Part shown: positions 15,752 to 25,369 of the stretch, piece by piece
Numbering within the stretch: position 1 is the first letter of the stretch
How the letters are laid out: each line of letters opens with the position of its first letter
Assembly: GCF_014698045.1 (NCBI RefSeq)
Contig: NZ_JACJSE010000001.1
Span: 186,001-250,000 of the forward strand
Source: Aulosira sp. FACHB-615
GTDB lineage: Bacteria > Cyanobacteriota > Cyanobacteriia > Cyanobacteriales > Nostocaceae
Direction of reading: 5' to 3'
Length of the DNA stretch: 64,000 bases
Position numbers and translations under genes: made by a program
Notes under the pieces: model-generated
Database searches by the model: none
What the model was told of the DNA's origin: nothing
The model's input: the letters and a program-made list of their open reading frames with translations, nothing else

Positions 15752-18700
15752 ATGAGGTATTTGATGACACTGGATTTGCAGAAGTTTTACCAAGCGTGCA
15801 ACCCTAGCAAGACCTTGGCGGTGGAAAACGCTGAGGATCGTAAATATTATATTGATTTCTCCTCAGTTCGTGGTGGCAGGATTATTGAGGAGCTAAAAGA
15901 AAATATTACGTTTTTTTCGCCACATGAGCCGACGTGTGAACTATTTACCGGACATATCGGCTGTGGTAAATCTACAGAATTACTCAGACTCAAAGCTGAA
16001 TTAGAAGCAGTAGGCTACCAAGTGGCATATTTTGAGTCTAGCCAAGACTTGGAAATGAGCGATGTTGATATTGGTGATATTTTACTGGCGATCGCTCGTC
16101 GTGTTACCGAAAGTCTGGACACTCTAGAAAAACAACTCAAAATTCCTGAACCCAGAGGTTTAAAGAAAATTATCGAAGGCGCAGCCAAACTGGTGCAGGT
16201 AGAACTTGAATGGTCGGCAGAGTTCACAATTGGGATTGGTAAAATTACCGCGAAGGCCAAAAATAGTCCAGAGTTTCGCAGCAAGTTACGCGAATATCTT
16301 GGCCCTCGTACCAAAAGTATTTTAGATGTGATTAACGAAGAACTCATCGAATCTGCGATCGCCAGTGCTGATTTAATTAATTTTATTGAGCAAACAGCCG
16401 ATGAAATCTTTACTAAAGTTTTAGCTGCGGGTGCGGGGAGATATCTTGATCAAGTTGCACTCAATTTACAAATTGGTTCGTCTCGCCGAGTGGAGTTAGA
16501 AGCCGCAGCCAATGAATTACAAAATCGTCGCTTGAGTCTTTCTTTAGAACTCGAAGCCAGCTTGGAATTTATGCTTGGTCGAGCTACTGCTAATTTTATG
16601 GAAGAGTCTCGACAACATTACGAGCGCAGTTTAGCACTGTTTGAACAAACTGATCAATTTTTAGAACGTCATGCGGCGGTACTTTATTCCTTGGGTATAT
16701 GGTGGAGTACATTTGCGGTGCTGTATCTCCCCGAACAAGAAAGTTCTCGTGCTACTTCTACTGAATATCTTCAAAAATGTGTTGCAGTCTTTGAGCAAGC
16801 AAATCGCCGAGACTTAGTAGCTAAATTCATCAACGCCTTGGGAGTAGTTTTGCAACAACTCCAGCGTTGGGATGAATTAGAAGCTGTAGCCAACAAAGCC
16901 TTAACGTTGCATCAAATTTATGAGCATCCGTTGAAACTTGCAAGAGCATATAGTTTCAAAGCTGAGGTAGCACTGGCCAAATCAATGCCAGATACAGCCA
17001 AAGCTGCTGCTGAACAGGCGCTAAATTTGCTAGACAACTATCAAAGAAATATACAGCAGCCAGTTAGTGAAGAAACTAAGGCAGATTTAGAATGGGAAAA
17101 CTCTTATCATCGTGGTTGGTACTTGTTTGCATTGGGGCGATCGCAAGCTGCACTCAATCAACCAGAATTAGCATTGCAAACCTTAGAAATTGCCAAAACT
17201 GACACTAAAGCTCAATACGATCCAGAGCTTTATATTGGCATTTTAGCCCAATTACGAGACAACTATTTTAAAAAAGGTGAATATTTAACAGCATTTAATA
17301 TTAAGCAATATCGGCGTTCTATTGAACAACAATATAGTTATCGTGCCTTTATTGGTGCGGGGAGATTGCAACCACAGCAGCAAGTAAATAACCCAGCCTT
17401 AGCATTAGCTGAAAAATCAGATACAGTCGCACAAGAAATTGCCGCATCTGGGAGACAATCAGATATAAACCGTTTGATTGAACGTATGGGTCGCCACGAC
17501 CATAAACTGACAATTATTCATGGACAATCTGGTGTAGGTAAAAGTTCAATTTTGCAAGCTGGGTTAATTCCCGCCTTAAAACAAAAGCCAATTGGAACGC
17601 GTGATGTTTTGCCTATTTTGCAGCAAGTTTATCCAGGTTGGTTGAGAGAATTAGGAGATAGATTAAGGGAGGCGATCGCTAATTTAACTCCTTTCGCTCT
17701 CAAACCTTATGAAGGCGAAGAAATACCTATTTTTAATGATAAAAATTCTATCTTAGATCAATTTGTCAAACATGATGATTACAACTTAGTAACAGTCTTA
17801 ATTTTTGACCAATTTGAAGAATTTTTCTTCGTTTACAAAGATCCGGCTAGTAGAAAACCGTTTTATGAATTTTTACGCGAATGCTTAGATATTCCTTTTG
17901 TAAAAGTTATTTTATCCTTGCGCGAAGATTACTTATACTATCTTTTAGAGTGTAACAATCGATTAGCTGATTTTGAAGTAATTAACAACAATATCCTCGA
18001 CAAAGATATTCTCTATTATTTAGATAACTTTTCCCCAGAAGATGCTAGAGCAGTTATCCACATCCTGACAGTTAAAACCCCATTTGTCTTTGAACCATCA
18101 CTCGTAGATGAATTAGTCAAAGATTTAGCTAGAGACTTAGGAGAAGTCCGTCCAATTGAATTGCAAGTTGTAGGTGTGCAACTCCAAACTGAAAGAATTA
18201 CTAAACTAGAACAATATCAAGAACAAGGCCCTAAAGAAAAATTTGTCGGACGCTTTTTAGAAGAAATTGTTCAAGACTGCGGTACAGAAAATGAGCAAAT
18301 ATCCAAACTAGTGTTATATCTACTCACAGATGAAAACAACTTGCGTCCTCTAAAAAATCGCGCCGATTTAGAATTAGAATTAGAAGTCAAACCTGAAAAA
18401 CTCGACTTAATTTTAGAAATATTAATTAAATCAGGGCTAATATTTAAAGTCCCAGCAATTCCCGCAGACCGCTATCAACTAGTTCATGATTATTTAGTTC
18501 CCTTTGTTCGTCAACAACAATCAGAAAGATTAATTAAAGAACTAGAAAAAGAACGGGAACAACGCAAGTTAACAGAAGCCAAATTAAACGAAGTTCTCAA
18601 ACAACAACTACTAGAAACACGTCGCGGCTTACTTTGGAAAGTCTCACTAGGAACTATAGCAGGTGCATTGGCAATATTTTTACCGTTAATATTCATTAAT

Positions 18701-21700
18701 CAGAATAATGCCCAACTGCTTGCTATAAGTAGCAATGCAAAAAGCAAGCTGAATTCAAATCGAGATTTAGAAGCACTAATAGAAACTATCAAAGCTGGCA
18801 AACGACTAAAACAATGGTGGTCAATAGGCGTAAAACCAGAGACAGAAATGCAGGTCAAGACTGCTTTACAAGATGTAGTTTATACCATACGAGAAGTTAA
18901 TACCTTAGAAGGTAATGCTGACAGTGTTACTAAGGTAAGTTTTAGTCATGATGGGCAAAAAATAGTTTCTGGCAGTGCTGATGGCACTTTAAAAATATGG
19001 AGTCGAGATGGTAAAGAAATATTTAGTTCTTCAGTTCTGGATAAGAAAATTACCTACATTGACTTTAGCCCTGATTCTCAAATAATAGTTGCTGGTAGTG
19101 TGGATGGCAAAGTAATACTCAAGAATCTCAAAAATCCAAATGAAAAAAACTTCAATTTTCAAGCACATGAAGAAGAAATTACTAATGTTAGTTTTAGTCC
19201 TGATGGTCAAAAATTACTTACTGCTAGTAAAGACAAAACTATTAAACTTTGGAGTTTGGATGGTAAAGAACTAAAGATATTTCGTGGGCATCAAGACAGT
19301 ATTAGCAGCGTTAGCTTCAGCCCTGATGGTCAGCTAATTGCTTCTAGCAGTCAAGACAATACAGTAAAACTCTGGAATTTGGATGCCCAACCAATTCAGA
19401 ACTTAAAATTTAAAAATTCTGTTAATCAGGTTGTTTTTAGCCCTGATAGTCAGATAATTGCTTCAGTAGAAGAGAACGATGAGTTAAAGCTTTGGCGACG
19501 CAATGGTTCCTTGCTAAACACATTTTTTGCATTTGGAGGTCAACGTGTACGTTTTGGTCTTGATGGTAAAACTATTGCTTTAGCTACTGTTTATTCTGAT
19601 TCCACAAGGGTGACAATATACAACACTGACAAAACTGACGAACAAGCGCCTACACTAACTTTTGATCTGACAGGACACAGAAATAAAATCACTAGCATCA
19701 GTATTAGTCCTGACCTTCAAATGGTGGCATCTGGAAGCGAGGATAGAACTGTAAAACTCTGGAACATTCAAAAAAACAATAATTTTAAAAGCCCTAATAC
19801 ATATTCAGGATTAAACATAAGTTTTAGTCCTGACAGTCAGTTAATAGCTTTTGTTAGTGATAAAGTACAATTATGGCAGCAAGATAATATTCTCAGAACC
19901 ACTCTACCAGGAGATAATTCAGAGTTTAGCTTTGGTCCAAATAACCAGACATTAGTTACAGCTAGTGAAGATATTCTAGTGCAATTGTGGCGAAAAGATG
20001 GGAATTTTGTGAAAACTCTTCAGGGGAATATAGTATCAGGAAGTTTTAGTCCTGATGGACAAACTATTGCATTAGTCAAAGATGATAATCATGTCGAATT
20101 ATTAACAAGTGATGGCAAGCATATTTCCACGCTTAAAGGCATTAAACATAGGGTGAGTAGCATAATTTTTAGCTCAGATAGTGAAACTCTAGCAACATTA
20201 AATGATGGTAAAAATCAGATTATCAACATTTGGCGACGTAATGGTAATTTGATTAAGAGCTTGAATGGTTATAGTAACTATACATTAGTGGGATTTAATC
20301 ATAATGGCGATATTTTAATTCTTGCAGGTCAAAACAAAATAAAATTCATACATAAAAGTGGTAAAGAAATCAAAAATATTAATTCTGTATTTTCGGATTC
20401 AGTTAATTTCAGTGATTATGGAGAGAGGTTAATTTTTTTTAAACAAGAAGAAGAAAAGAAGCTCAGATTAGAACTATGGAATACTAATGGAACTTTTATC
20501 ACAACTTTGCCATACTCTGATGTCGATATTGAAAAATACAGTTACCAAACTCCTTATTTTATAGGTAAGCCTCAAGCAATAGTTTATCAAGATGATCAGC
20601 AAATAAAATTCTGGACAGCGAATGGTTCTTTTATTTCAAAATTTGATAGTGTTAATAAACAAGGATATCAAATTAGCCCTGATGGACAAATTATAGTTAC
20701 AAGAGAAGAAAAAAATATTATCAAGCTCTGGAAACGTAATGGCATAATTCTTAATACTATTCAGTTAAAAACTAAAAAAGCTACAGCTAAAACCATAACT
20801 TTCAGTTCAGATAGCAAAAAGTTAGCCATAACAACCAATCAAAATACAATCGAAATATGGCATACAGATGGACATTTTATTAAAAGTATAAACACTTGGG
20901 ATAACAGTAAAGTTAAACGTTTAAAGTCCGATAATCCTGAAAATCAAAGTTACGATACGCCTCTAATATTTGATAGTGATATATTAATAACTCGTACCCA
21001 AGAAAATCAACTAGGATTATGGAAATTTGATAGTAATACAAGTAAAAAAGTATCGACTGCTAAGTATATAAATAAATTAGGTAATTTGGTTAAAGGCATT
21101 TATAATGTTAACCAAAACATAATATCAACTAATAGTAGTATAGACACAGTAAAAATATGGCAAATTCCAAAAAAGGTAAACAAAGAAGCACATTTATTAA
21201 ATTCTATTAAAGGGCATAGCAATCAAATAACAAGTCTTGCTATTAGTCCTGATAGCAAATTAATAGCCTCAGCTAGTAAAGATAACACTGTAAAAATTTG
21301 GCAGCGTGACGGCAGGCTGCTCAGTACATTTAAAGAGCATAAAGACAACGTAAACAGCGTCAGCTTTAGCCCAGACGGGAAGCTGATTGCTTCTGCTAGT
21401 GATGATACAACTGTTAAAGTTTGGCAACCAAATGGCGAAGTAGTTAAATCTTTTGAAGAGCATGGTAACGTTGTTACAAATGTGAGTTTTAGTCCAGATG
21501 GTAAGTTAATTGCCTCTGCTAGTAGAGATAACACTGTAAAAATTTGGAGTCTGAATAATCAAGAAATCACTACTCTAAATAATGACTATCCTGTTACAAG
21601 CATCAGTTTTAGCCCAGATAGCAAAATGATTGCTTCAGCAGACTATAAAACAGTCAAAATTTGGAGTATTGACGGCATTTTATTAAGCACTTATGAGCGT

Positions 21701-21901
21701 TTTGGCAAAAGTAGCGTGAGTTTCAGTCCAGATGGTAAGAGTATTGCTTCTGCTACTGGTGATAACGGAATTTCTGTTTGGGATTTAGACTTAAATCAAC
21801 TCCTCAAGCAGGGTTGTGATGCAGCGCGTGATTATCTCCAGAATAATCCAAAAGCGGAAAGCGATCGCCACCTCTGTGATGACATCTACAATCAAAAGTA
21901 A
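15752..21901 (+). CDS. Giant STAND-type NTPase with two P-loops, membrane segment and WD40 propellers
   Basis: A 2049-aa protein. In order: an ATPase domain with Walker A GHIGCGKST (67-75); a helical, TPR-like region (about 270-540); a second nSTAND-type NTPase with Walker A GQSGVGKSS (591-599) and Walker B ending in DQFEEF (686-691); a winged-helix-like part and coiled coil (about 860-950); one hydrophobic segment (about 959-984); then many WD40 repeats (about 1050-2010; SFSPDGQKLLTASKDKTIKLW is one) and a short Cys-containing tail. STAND proteins are ATP-driven switches that oligomerise after ligand binding by the repeat domain, and some act in phage defence. No nuclease or protease effector is recognisable. 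An alternative start is ATG 15764. Confidence 0.88.
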   Translation: MRYLMTLDLQKFYQACNPSKTLAVENAEDRKYYIDFSSVRGGRIIEELKENITFFSPHEPTCELFTGHIGCGKSTELLRLKAELEAVGYQVAYFESSQDLEMSDVDIGDILLAIARRVTESLDTLEKQLKIPEPRGLKKIIEGAAKLVQVELEWSAEFTIGIGKITAKAKNSPEFRSKLREYLGPRTKSILDVINEELIESAIASADLINFIEQTADEIFTKVLAAGAGRYLDQVALNLQIGSSRRVELEAAANELQNRRLSLSLELEASLEFMLGRATANFMEESRQHYERSLALFEQTDQFLERHAAVLYSLGIWWSTFAVLYLPEQESSRATSTEYLQKCVAVFEQANRRDLVAKFINALGVVLQQLQRWDELEAVANKALTLHQIYEHPLKLARAYSFKAEVALAKSMPDTAKAAAEQALNLLDNYQRNIQQPVSEETKADLEWENSYHRGWYLFALGRSQAALNQPELALQTLEIAKTDTKAQYDPELYIGILAQLRDNYFKKGEYLTAFNIKQYRRSIEQQYSYRAFIGAGRLQPQQQVNNPALALAEKSDTVAQEIAASGRQSDINRLIERMGRHDHKLTIIHGQSGVGKSSILQAGLIPALKQKPIGTRDVLPILQQVYPGWLRELGDRLREAIANLTPFALKPYEGEEIPIFNDKNSILDQFVKHDDYNLVTVLIFDQFEEFFFVYKDPASRKPFYEFLRECLDIPFVKVILSLREDYLYYLLECNNRLADFEVINNNILDKDILYYLDNFSPEDARAVIHILTVKTPFVFEPSLVDELVKDLARDLGEVRPIELQVVGVQLQTERITKLEQYQEQGPKEKFVGRFLEEIVQDCGTENEQISKLVLYLLTDENNLRPLKNRADLELELEVKPEKLDLILEILIKSGLIFKVPAIPADRYQLVHDYLVPFVRQQQSERLIKELEKEREQRKLTEAKLNEVLKQQLLETRRGLLWKVSLGTIAGALAIFLPLIFINQNNAQLLAISSNAKSKLNSNRDLEALIETIKAGKRLKQWWSIGVKPETEMQVKTALQDVVYTIREVNTLEGNADSVTKVSFSHDGQKIVSGSADGTLKIWSRDGKEIFSSSVLDKKITYIDFSPDSQIIVAGSVDGKVILKNLKNPNEKNFNFQAHEEEITNVSFSPDGQKLLTASKDKTIKLWSLDGKELKIFRGHQDSISSVSFSPDGQLIASSSQDNTVKLWNLDAQPIQNLKFKNSVNQVVFSPDSQIIASVEENDELKLWRRNGSLLNTFFAFGGQRVRFGLDGKTIALATVYSDSTRVTIYNTDKTDEQAPTLTFDLTGHRNKITSISISPDLQMVASGSEDRTVKLWNIQKNNNFKSPNTYSGLNISFSPDSQLIAFVSDKVQLWQQDNILRTTLPGDNSEFSFGPNNQTLVTASEDILVQLWRKDGNFVKTLQGNIVSGSFSPDGQTIALVKDDNHVELLTSDGKHISTLKGIKHRVSSIIFSSDSETLATLNDGKNQIINIWRRNGNLIKSLNGYSNYTLVGFNHNGDILILAGQNKIKFIHKSGKEIKNINSVFSDSVNFSDYGERLIFFKQEEEKKLRLELWNTNGTFITTLPYSDVDIEKYSYQTPYFIGKPQAIVYQDDQQIKFWTANGSFISKFDSVNKQGYQISPDGQIIVTREEKNIIKLWKRNGIILNTIQLKTKKATAKTITFSSDSKKLAITTNQNTIEIWHTDGHFIKSINTWDNSKVKRLKSDNPENQSYDTPLIFDSDILITRTQENQLGLWKFDSNTSKKVSTAKYINKLGNLVKGIYNVNQNIISTNSSIDTVKIWQIPKKVNKEAHLLNSIKGHSNQITSLAISPDSKLIASASKDNTVKIWQRDGRLLSTFKEHKDNVNSVSFSPDGKLIASASDDTTVKVWQPNGEVVKSFEEHGNVVTNVSFSPDGKLIASASRDNTVKIWSLNNQEITTLNNDYPVTSISFSPDSKMIASADYKTVKIWSIDGILLSTYERFGKSSVSFSPDGKSIASATGDNGISVWDLDLNQLLKQGCDAARDYLQNNPKAESDRHLCDDIYNQK

Positions 21902-21925
21902 TGGTGAGCGCGATCGCTAACTATA

Positions 21926-22153
21926 TTAATTTACTTCAAAAAGAGTTCGGGGTAATCCTGACTGGCGAACAATAGACTTGAGCGTCCCAACGCGGAGTTC
22001 TTCATGATCAGGCACAGGAACAGTGATGGTAGAATCTTCTGTCTGTAGCTGCATAATAATATGACTTCCACGTTGGCGTACTTGCACAAAGCCATACTGC
22101 TCTAAAATTTGACAGACTTCTCGACCAGAAAGAACACGCAATTTACCCAACAC
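21926..22153 (-). CDS. hicA: HicA-family mRNA interferase toxin
   Basis: A 75-aa dsRBD-like toxin. The family pattern is clear: LSGREVCQILEQYGF, the catalytic His in RQRGSHIIMQ, VPVPDHEELRVGTLKSIVRQ. HicA toxins cleave mRNA. It overlaps the upstream hicB by 11 bp. Confidence 0.9.
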   Translation of the reverse strand: MLGKLRVLSGREVCQILEQYGFVQVRQRGSHIIMQLQTEDSTITVPVPDHEELRVGTLKSIVRQSGLPRTLFEVN

Positions 22154-22370
22154 TCACCTCTAGCTGCGTGACAAATACTTCGGTATGCAATCTCTCTTGA
22201 ATTTCCGAGGGGTGAGCAGTTTCAAAAAATAATTCTAACGCTTCAACTAAATTACTCCGCGCTTCTTCAATTGTGTCGCCTTGACTAGCAATATCGAGTT
22301 CTGGACAGAGTGCTACATACCCATCCCCCTCACGCTCAATAATGGCAGTCAGTTGCCGTTTCTGCTTCAT
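22143..22370 (-). CDS. hicB: HicB-family antitoxin
   Basis: A 75-aa antitoxin with the partial RNase H-like fold: LTAIIEREGDGYVALCPELD, then ASQGDTIEEARSNLVEALEL. The C-terminal part is short and lacks an evident DNA-binding domain, so it is the small HicB form. Order is antitoxin then toxin. Confidence 0.88.
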   Translation of the reverse strand: MKQKRQLTAIIEREGDGYVALCPELDIASQGDTIEEARSNLVEALELFFETAHPSEIQERLHTEVFVTQLEVSVG

Positions 22371-22425
22371 TTTTTATTTTTAGTTGAGTATCCTACTAAT
22401 AATGATGATAACTGCGATCGCCATT

Positions 22426-22779
22426 TTACCGAGAAATCACCTCACTCGCTCTTTGTCCCACCACTTCAGGATGTACAACCTTTAATTTCATCTGTTCAGC
22501 ACGCCCAGTTAAAAAAGGCTGACCTAAACCTATACCCGCAAAAGGGCTTTCACCAGGGATTTCTAATTGGGAACTAATCAAACCCAACCGCGCCTCACAT
22601 TCCGCCAAAAATTTGAGTAAATCAACACCCTGAACACTAAAGGAGGAACCAGTCAACCGTTGTCGCCAAGCCAAACTTTGCTGAGTATAATTCAGAGTAC
22701 ACAAATTGCGATCGCCCTGACGTACCATCACTCGCTGATCGTCTTCCCAAGTAAAATCTGCCATACCAAATCCCCACAT
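22426..22779 (-). CDS. Hypothetical protein downstream of dnaK
   Basis: A 117-aa soluble protein (MWGFGMADFTWEDDQRV start; ATG 22764 is an alternative). Contains RNLCTLNYTQQSLAWRQRLT and ESPFAGIGLGQPFLTGRAEQ. An upstream extension to 22890 would overlap dnaK and is less likely. GGGG lies upstream of the chosen start. No family recognised. It follows dnaK by about 80 bp on the same strand. Confidence 0.6.
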   Translation of the reverse strand: MWGFGMADFTWEDDQRVMVRQGDRNLCTLNYTQQSLAWRQRLTGSSFSVQGVDLLKFLAECEARLGLISSQLEIPGESPFAGIGLGQPFLTGRAEQMKLKVVHPEVVGQRASEVISR

Positions 22780-22822
22780 AAAAAAATCCCCACCCAGGCG
22801 AATGCGTGGATGGGAATACTGA

Positions 22823-22848
22823 GTAGGGAATTTCTCATCATTCCCTAC
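22823..22848 (-). terminator. Hairpin after dnaK
   Basis: GTAGGGAA and TTCCCTAC form an 8-bp stem with a 10-nt loop, 14 bp past the dnaK stop. There is no U-tract, so termination may be partial. Confidence 0.4.
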
Positions 22849-22861
22849 TATATTGGGAGAA

Positions 22862-24763
22862 TTATTTGCTTTCAGTGAAATCTGCATCAATTACATCATC
22901 ACCACCACCGGAAGAACTAGAAGTACCGCCATCTTGAGGTTCAGCACCAGGCGCAGCACCACCAGCTTGTTGATAGATATTGCTACCAACTGCGAACAGT
23001 GCTTGTTGCAATTCTGGCATCAGCTTGGTGATTTGCTCATCATCTTCTTTCGCAACAGCTTCCCGCAGGTCTCTCACCAAACCTTCAACCTTGGCTTTAT
23101 CAGCAGCAGGAACTTTATCACCTAATTCTTGCAGTTGCTTTTCAGCTTGGTATGCTAAAGAGTCAGCTTGGTTCTTGCGGTCAATTTTCTCACGACGGTC
23201 TTTGTCAGCAGAAGCGTTTTGTTCTGCTTCGCGCACCATCCGGTCAACGTCAGACTTATCTAAGGTAGAAGCACCAGTAATGCTGATGGACTGTTCTTTA
23301 CCAGTACCTTTGTCCTTAGCGGTAACGTTGAGGATACCGTTAGCGTCAATATCGAATACAACTTCGATTTGAGGTACACCACGGGGTGCGGGAGGAATAC
23401 CATCAAGGCGGAAAGTTCCCAAACTCTTGTTGTCGTTAGCAAATTCCCGTTCACCTTGGAGGACGTGAATTTCTACGTTGGTTTGACCATCAACAGCAGT
23501 AGAGAATACTTCTGATTTCTTGGTAGGAATTGTGGTGTTGCGGGGAATAATCTTGGTCATTACACCACCCAAGGTTTCTACACCCAAGGACAATGGTGTT
23601 ACGTCTAACAACAAGATACCTGTAACTTCACCACCCAATACACCTCCTTGAATCGCAGCACCAACAGCTACCACTTCATCAGGGTTAACGCTTTGGTTAG
23701 GGTCTTTACCCAAAGCTCGTTTTACCAATTCTTGGACTGCGGGGATACGGGTAGAACCACCAACGAGGACAACTTCATCGATGTCATTTTTGCTTAACTT
23801 AGCATCGCGGAGCGCATTCTCTACAGGAATACGGCAACGGTCAATCAAGTCAGCACAAAGTTCTTCAAACTTAGCGCGAGTCAGCGTCGTATCCAGGTGC
23901 TTTGGCCCGTCCTGGGTAGCGGTGATGAACGGTAAGTTAATTTCCGCTTGAGTCACGCTGGAAAGTTCAATTTTGGCTTTTTCAGCAGCTTCAGTTAAAC
24001 GTTGCAGTGCTTGTCTGTCTTTGCGGAGGTCAATACCTTCGTCTTTGCGGAACTGTTCTGCTAAGAAATCCACAATTTTCTTATCGAAGTCGTCACCACC
24101 AAGGTGAGTATCACCAGAGGTTGCTAATACTTCAAATACACCGTCGCCGACTTCTAGGACGGATACGTCGAATGTACCACCACCCAAGTCAAATACCAGG
24201 ATAGTTTCGTTGCTCTTCTTATCAAAGCCGTAAGCCAAAGAAGCGGCGGTAGGTTCGTTAATAATCCGCAGTACTTCAATACCAGCGATTTTACCAGCGT
24301 CTTTGGTAGCTTGGCGTTGAGAGTCGTTGAAGTAAGCAGGAACAGTGATTACAGCTTGGGTAACAGTTTCACCCAGATATTTGCTTGCGTCTTCAACGAG
24401 TTTACGCAGAACTTTCGCGGAAATTTCTTCGGGAGCGAATTGTTTACCAGCGCCGGGAGAGTCTAGCTTGACGTTACCGCCACTGCTCAACACTTTATAA
24501 GAAACTTCTGTAGCTTCGTTAGTAACTTCGTCAAAGCGGCGACCAATGAACCGCTTAACTGAGTAAAAAGTGTTTTCGGGGTTCATCACCGCTTGGCGCT
24601 TGGCAATTTGTCCTACCAAGGTGTCGCCATTTTTCGCAAATGCTACTACTGATGGTGTTGTGCGAAAACCTTCTGCGTTAGCAATAACCGTGGGTTTACC
24701 ACCTTCCATCACTGCCACGCAGGAGTTAGTTGTTCCTAAGTCAATTCCAACTACTTTTGCCAT
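22862..24763 (-). CDS. dnaK: Chaperone DnaK (Hsp70), DnaK2-like
   Basis: A 633-aa Hsp70. The nucleotide-binding domain starts with GIDLGTTNSCVAVMEGGKP (about 6-24) and includes DLGGGTFDVSVLEVGDGVFE and VVLVGGSTRIPAVQELV. The substrate-binding domain has LLLDVTPLSLGVETLGGV, and the tail is rich in Gly/Ser, ending DDVIDADFTESK. It refolds proteins with DnaJ and GrpE, neither of which is next to it. GGAG precedes the ATG. No CIRCE element is seen upstream. The near-complete match to the conserved cyanobacterial housekeeping form makes the call firm. Confidence 0.96.
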   Translation of the reverse strand: MAKVVGIDLGTTNSCVAVMEGGKPTVIANAEGFRTTPSVVAFAKNGDTLVGQIAKRQAVMNPENTFYSVKRFIGRRFDEVTNEATEVSYKVLSSGGNVKLDSPGAGKQFAPEEISAKVLRKLVEDASKYLGETVTQAVITVPAYFNDSQRQATKDAGKIAGIEVLRIINEPTAASLAYGFDKKSNETILVFDLGGGTFDVSVLEVGDGVFEVLATSGDTHLGGDDFDKKIVDFLAEQFRKDEGIDLRKDRQALQRLTEAAEKAKIELSSVTQAEINLPFITATQDGPKHLDTTLTRAKFEELCADLIDRCRIPVENALRDAKLSKNDIDEVVLVGGSTRIPAVQELVKRALGKDPNQSVNPDEVVAVGAAIQGGVLGGEVTGILLLDVTPLSLGVETLGGVMTKIIPRNTTIPTKKSEVFSTAVDGQTNVEIHVLQGEREFANDNKSLGTFRLDGIPPAPRGVPQIEVVFDIDANGILNVTAKDKGTGKEQSISITGASTLDKSDVDRMVREAEQNASADKDRREKIDRKNQADSLAYQAEKQLQELGDKVPAADKAKVEGLVRDLREAVAKEDDEQITKLMPELQQALFAVGSNIYQQAGGAAPGAEPQDGGTSSSSGGGDDVIDADFTESK

Positions 24764-25369
24764 GTTAGGTGCTGGCTCCGTATAACTACAAATGAATGAA
24801 TGGGAATATAAGGACTAAATCTTGAACCAACTGATTTTATGAAAGCAGTTACTTCAGCATTGATGACCTTTAGCTCGATTGTGTTGGGGTTATAGCCCCA
24901 ATTTCTGCTGATATATATACTGAGCTTGTATAGCCAGTCCATGAAGGGTGGTTTCCCGAACCTGCTTTGGGACGGTTAATTTTAAAGTTTTGTCTAGTTG
25001 GTTCATGGATTAATTTGCTTTCACTTCGTCTAATTTATGAGAATTAATACATTGAGTAATTAGGGTGAACCGTAATCACCATGTGGTGTTTGCCGTCTTT
25101 AAACAACATTAACTCCAGAGATACAGAGAATTAGTGAGCTATAAAAGGATTCCTGGGCTAATAAATTCAGTCAAAATGCGGATACTTATAGGAGTTACCT
25201 AAGAAAATAAAATCAAAGGTTGGAAAAAGAGTGTAAGTGTTCAAAAAACTTATACGCTCACCCCTTTAAACCCTTACACCCAGTTGAAACAGACAAATTT
25301 GGTGCTGAATTTTTAACTTAGGTAAGGGTAGATTTTGTAGGGTTTATGTATTAAAAATGTAATTAAAAA
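24764..25369. other. Divergent dnaK / ADP-ribosylglycohydrolase region
   Basis: 606 bp with no credible gene. It contains the dnaK leader and, at 25195-25325, a segment bounded by the 9-bp inverted repeat TTACCTAAG/CTTAGGTAA. Inside that are GTGTAAGTG and CCCTTACACCC arms, so it may be a small non-autonomous element. Confidence 0.5.
25195..25325. repeat. Candidate small element with 9-bp terminal inverted repeats
   Basis: TTACCTAAG (25195-25203) and CTTAGGTAA (25317-25325) are perfect inverted repeats around 113 bp of non-coding sequence, which itself contains GTGTAAGTG/CCCTTACACCC inverted arms. No clear target-site duplication is visible. Confidence 0.35.

Noticed and set aside
24764..25369. 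CIRCE or other HrcA operator upstream of dnaK
   Set aside because: No TTAGCACTC-N9-GAGTGCTAA was found in the region.
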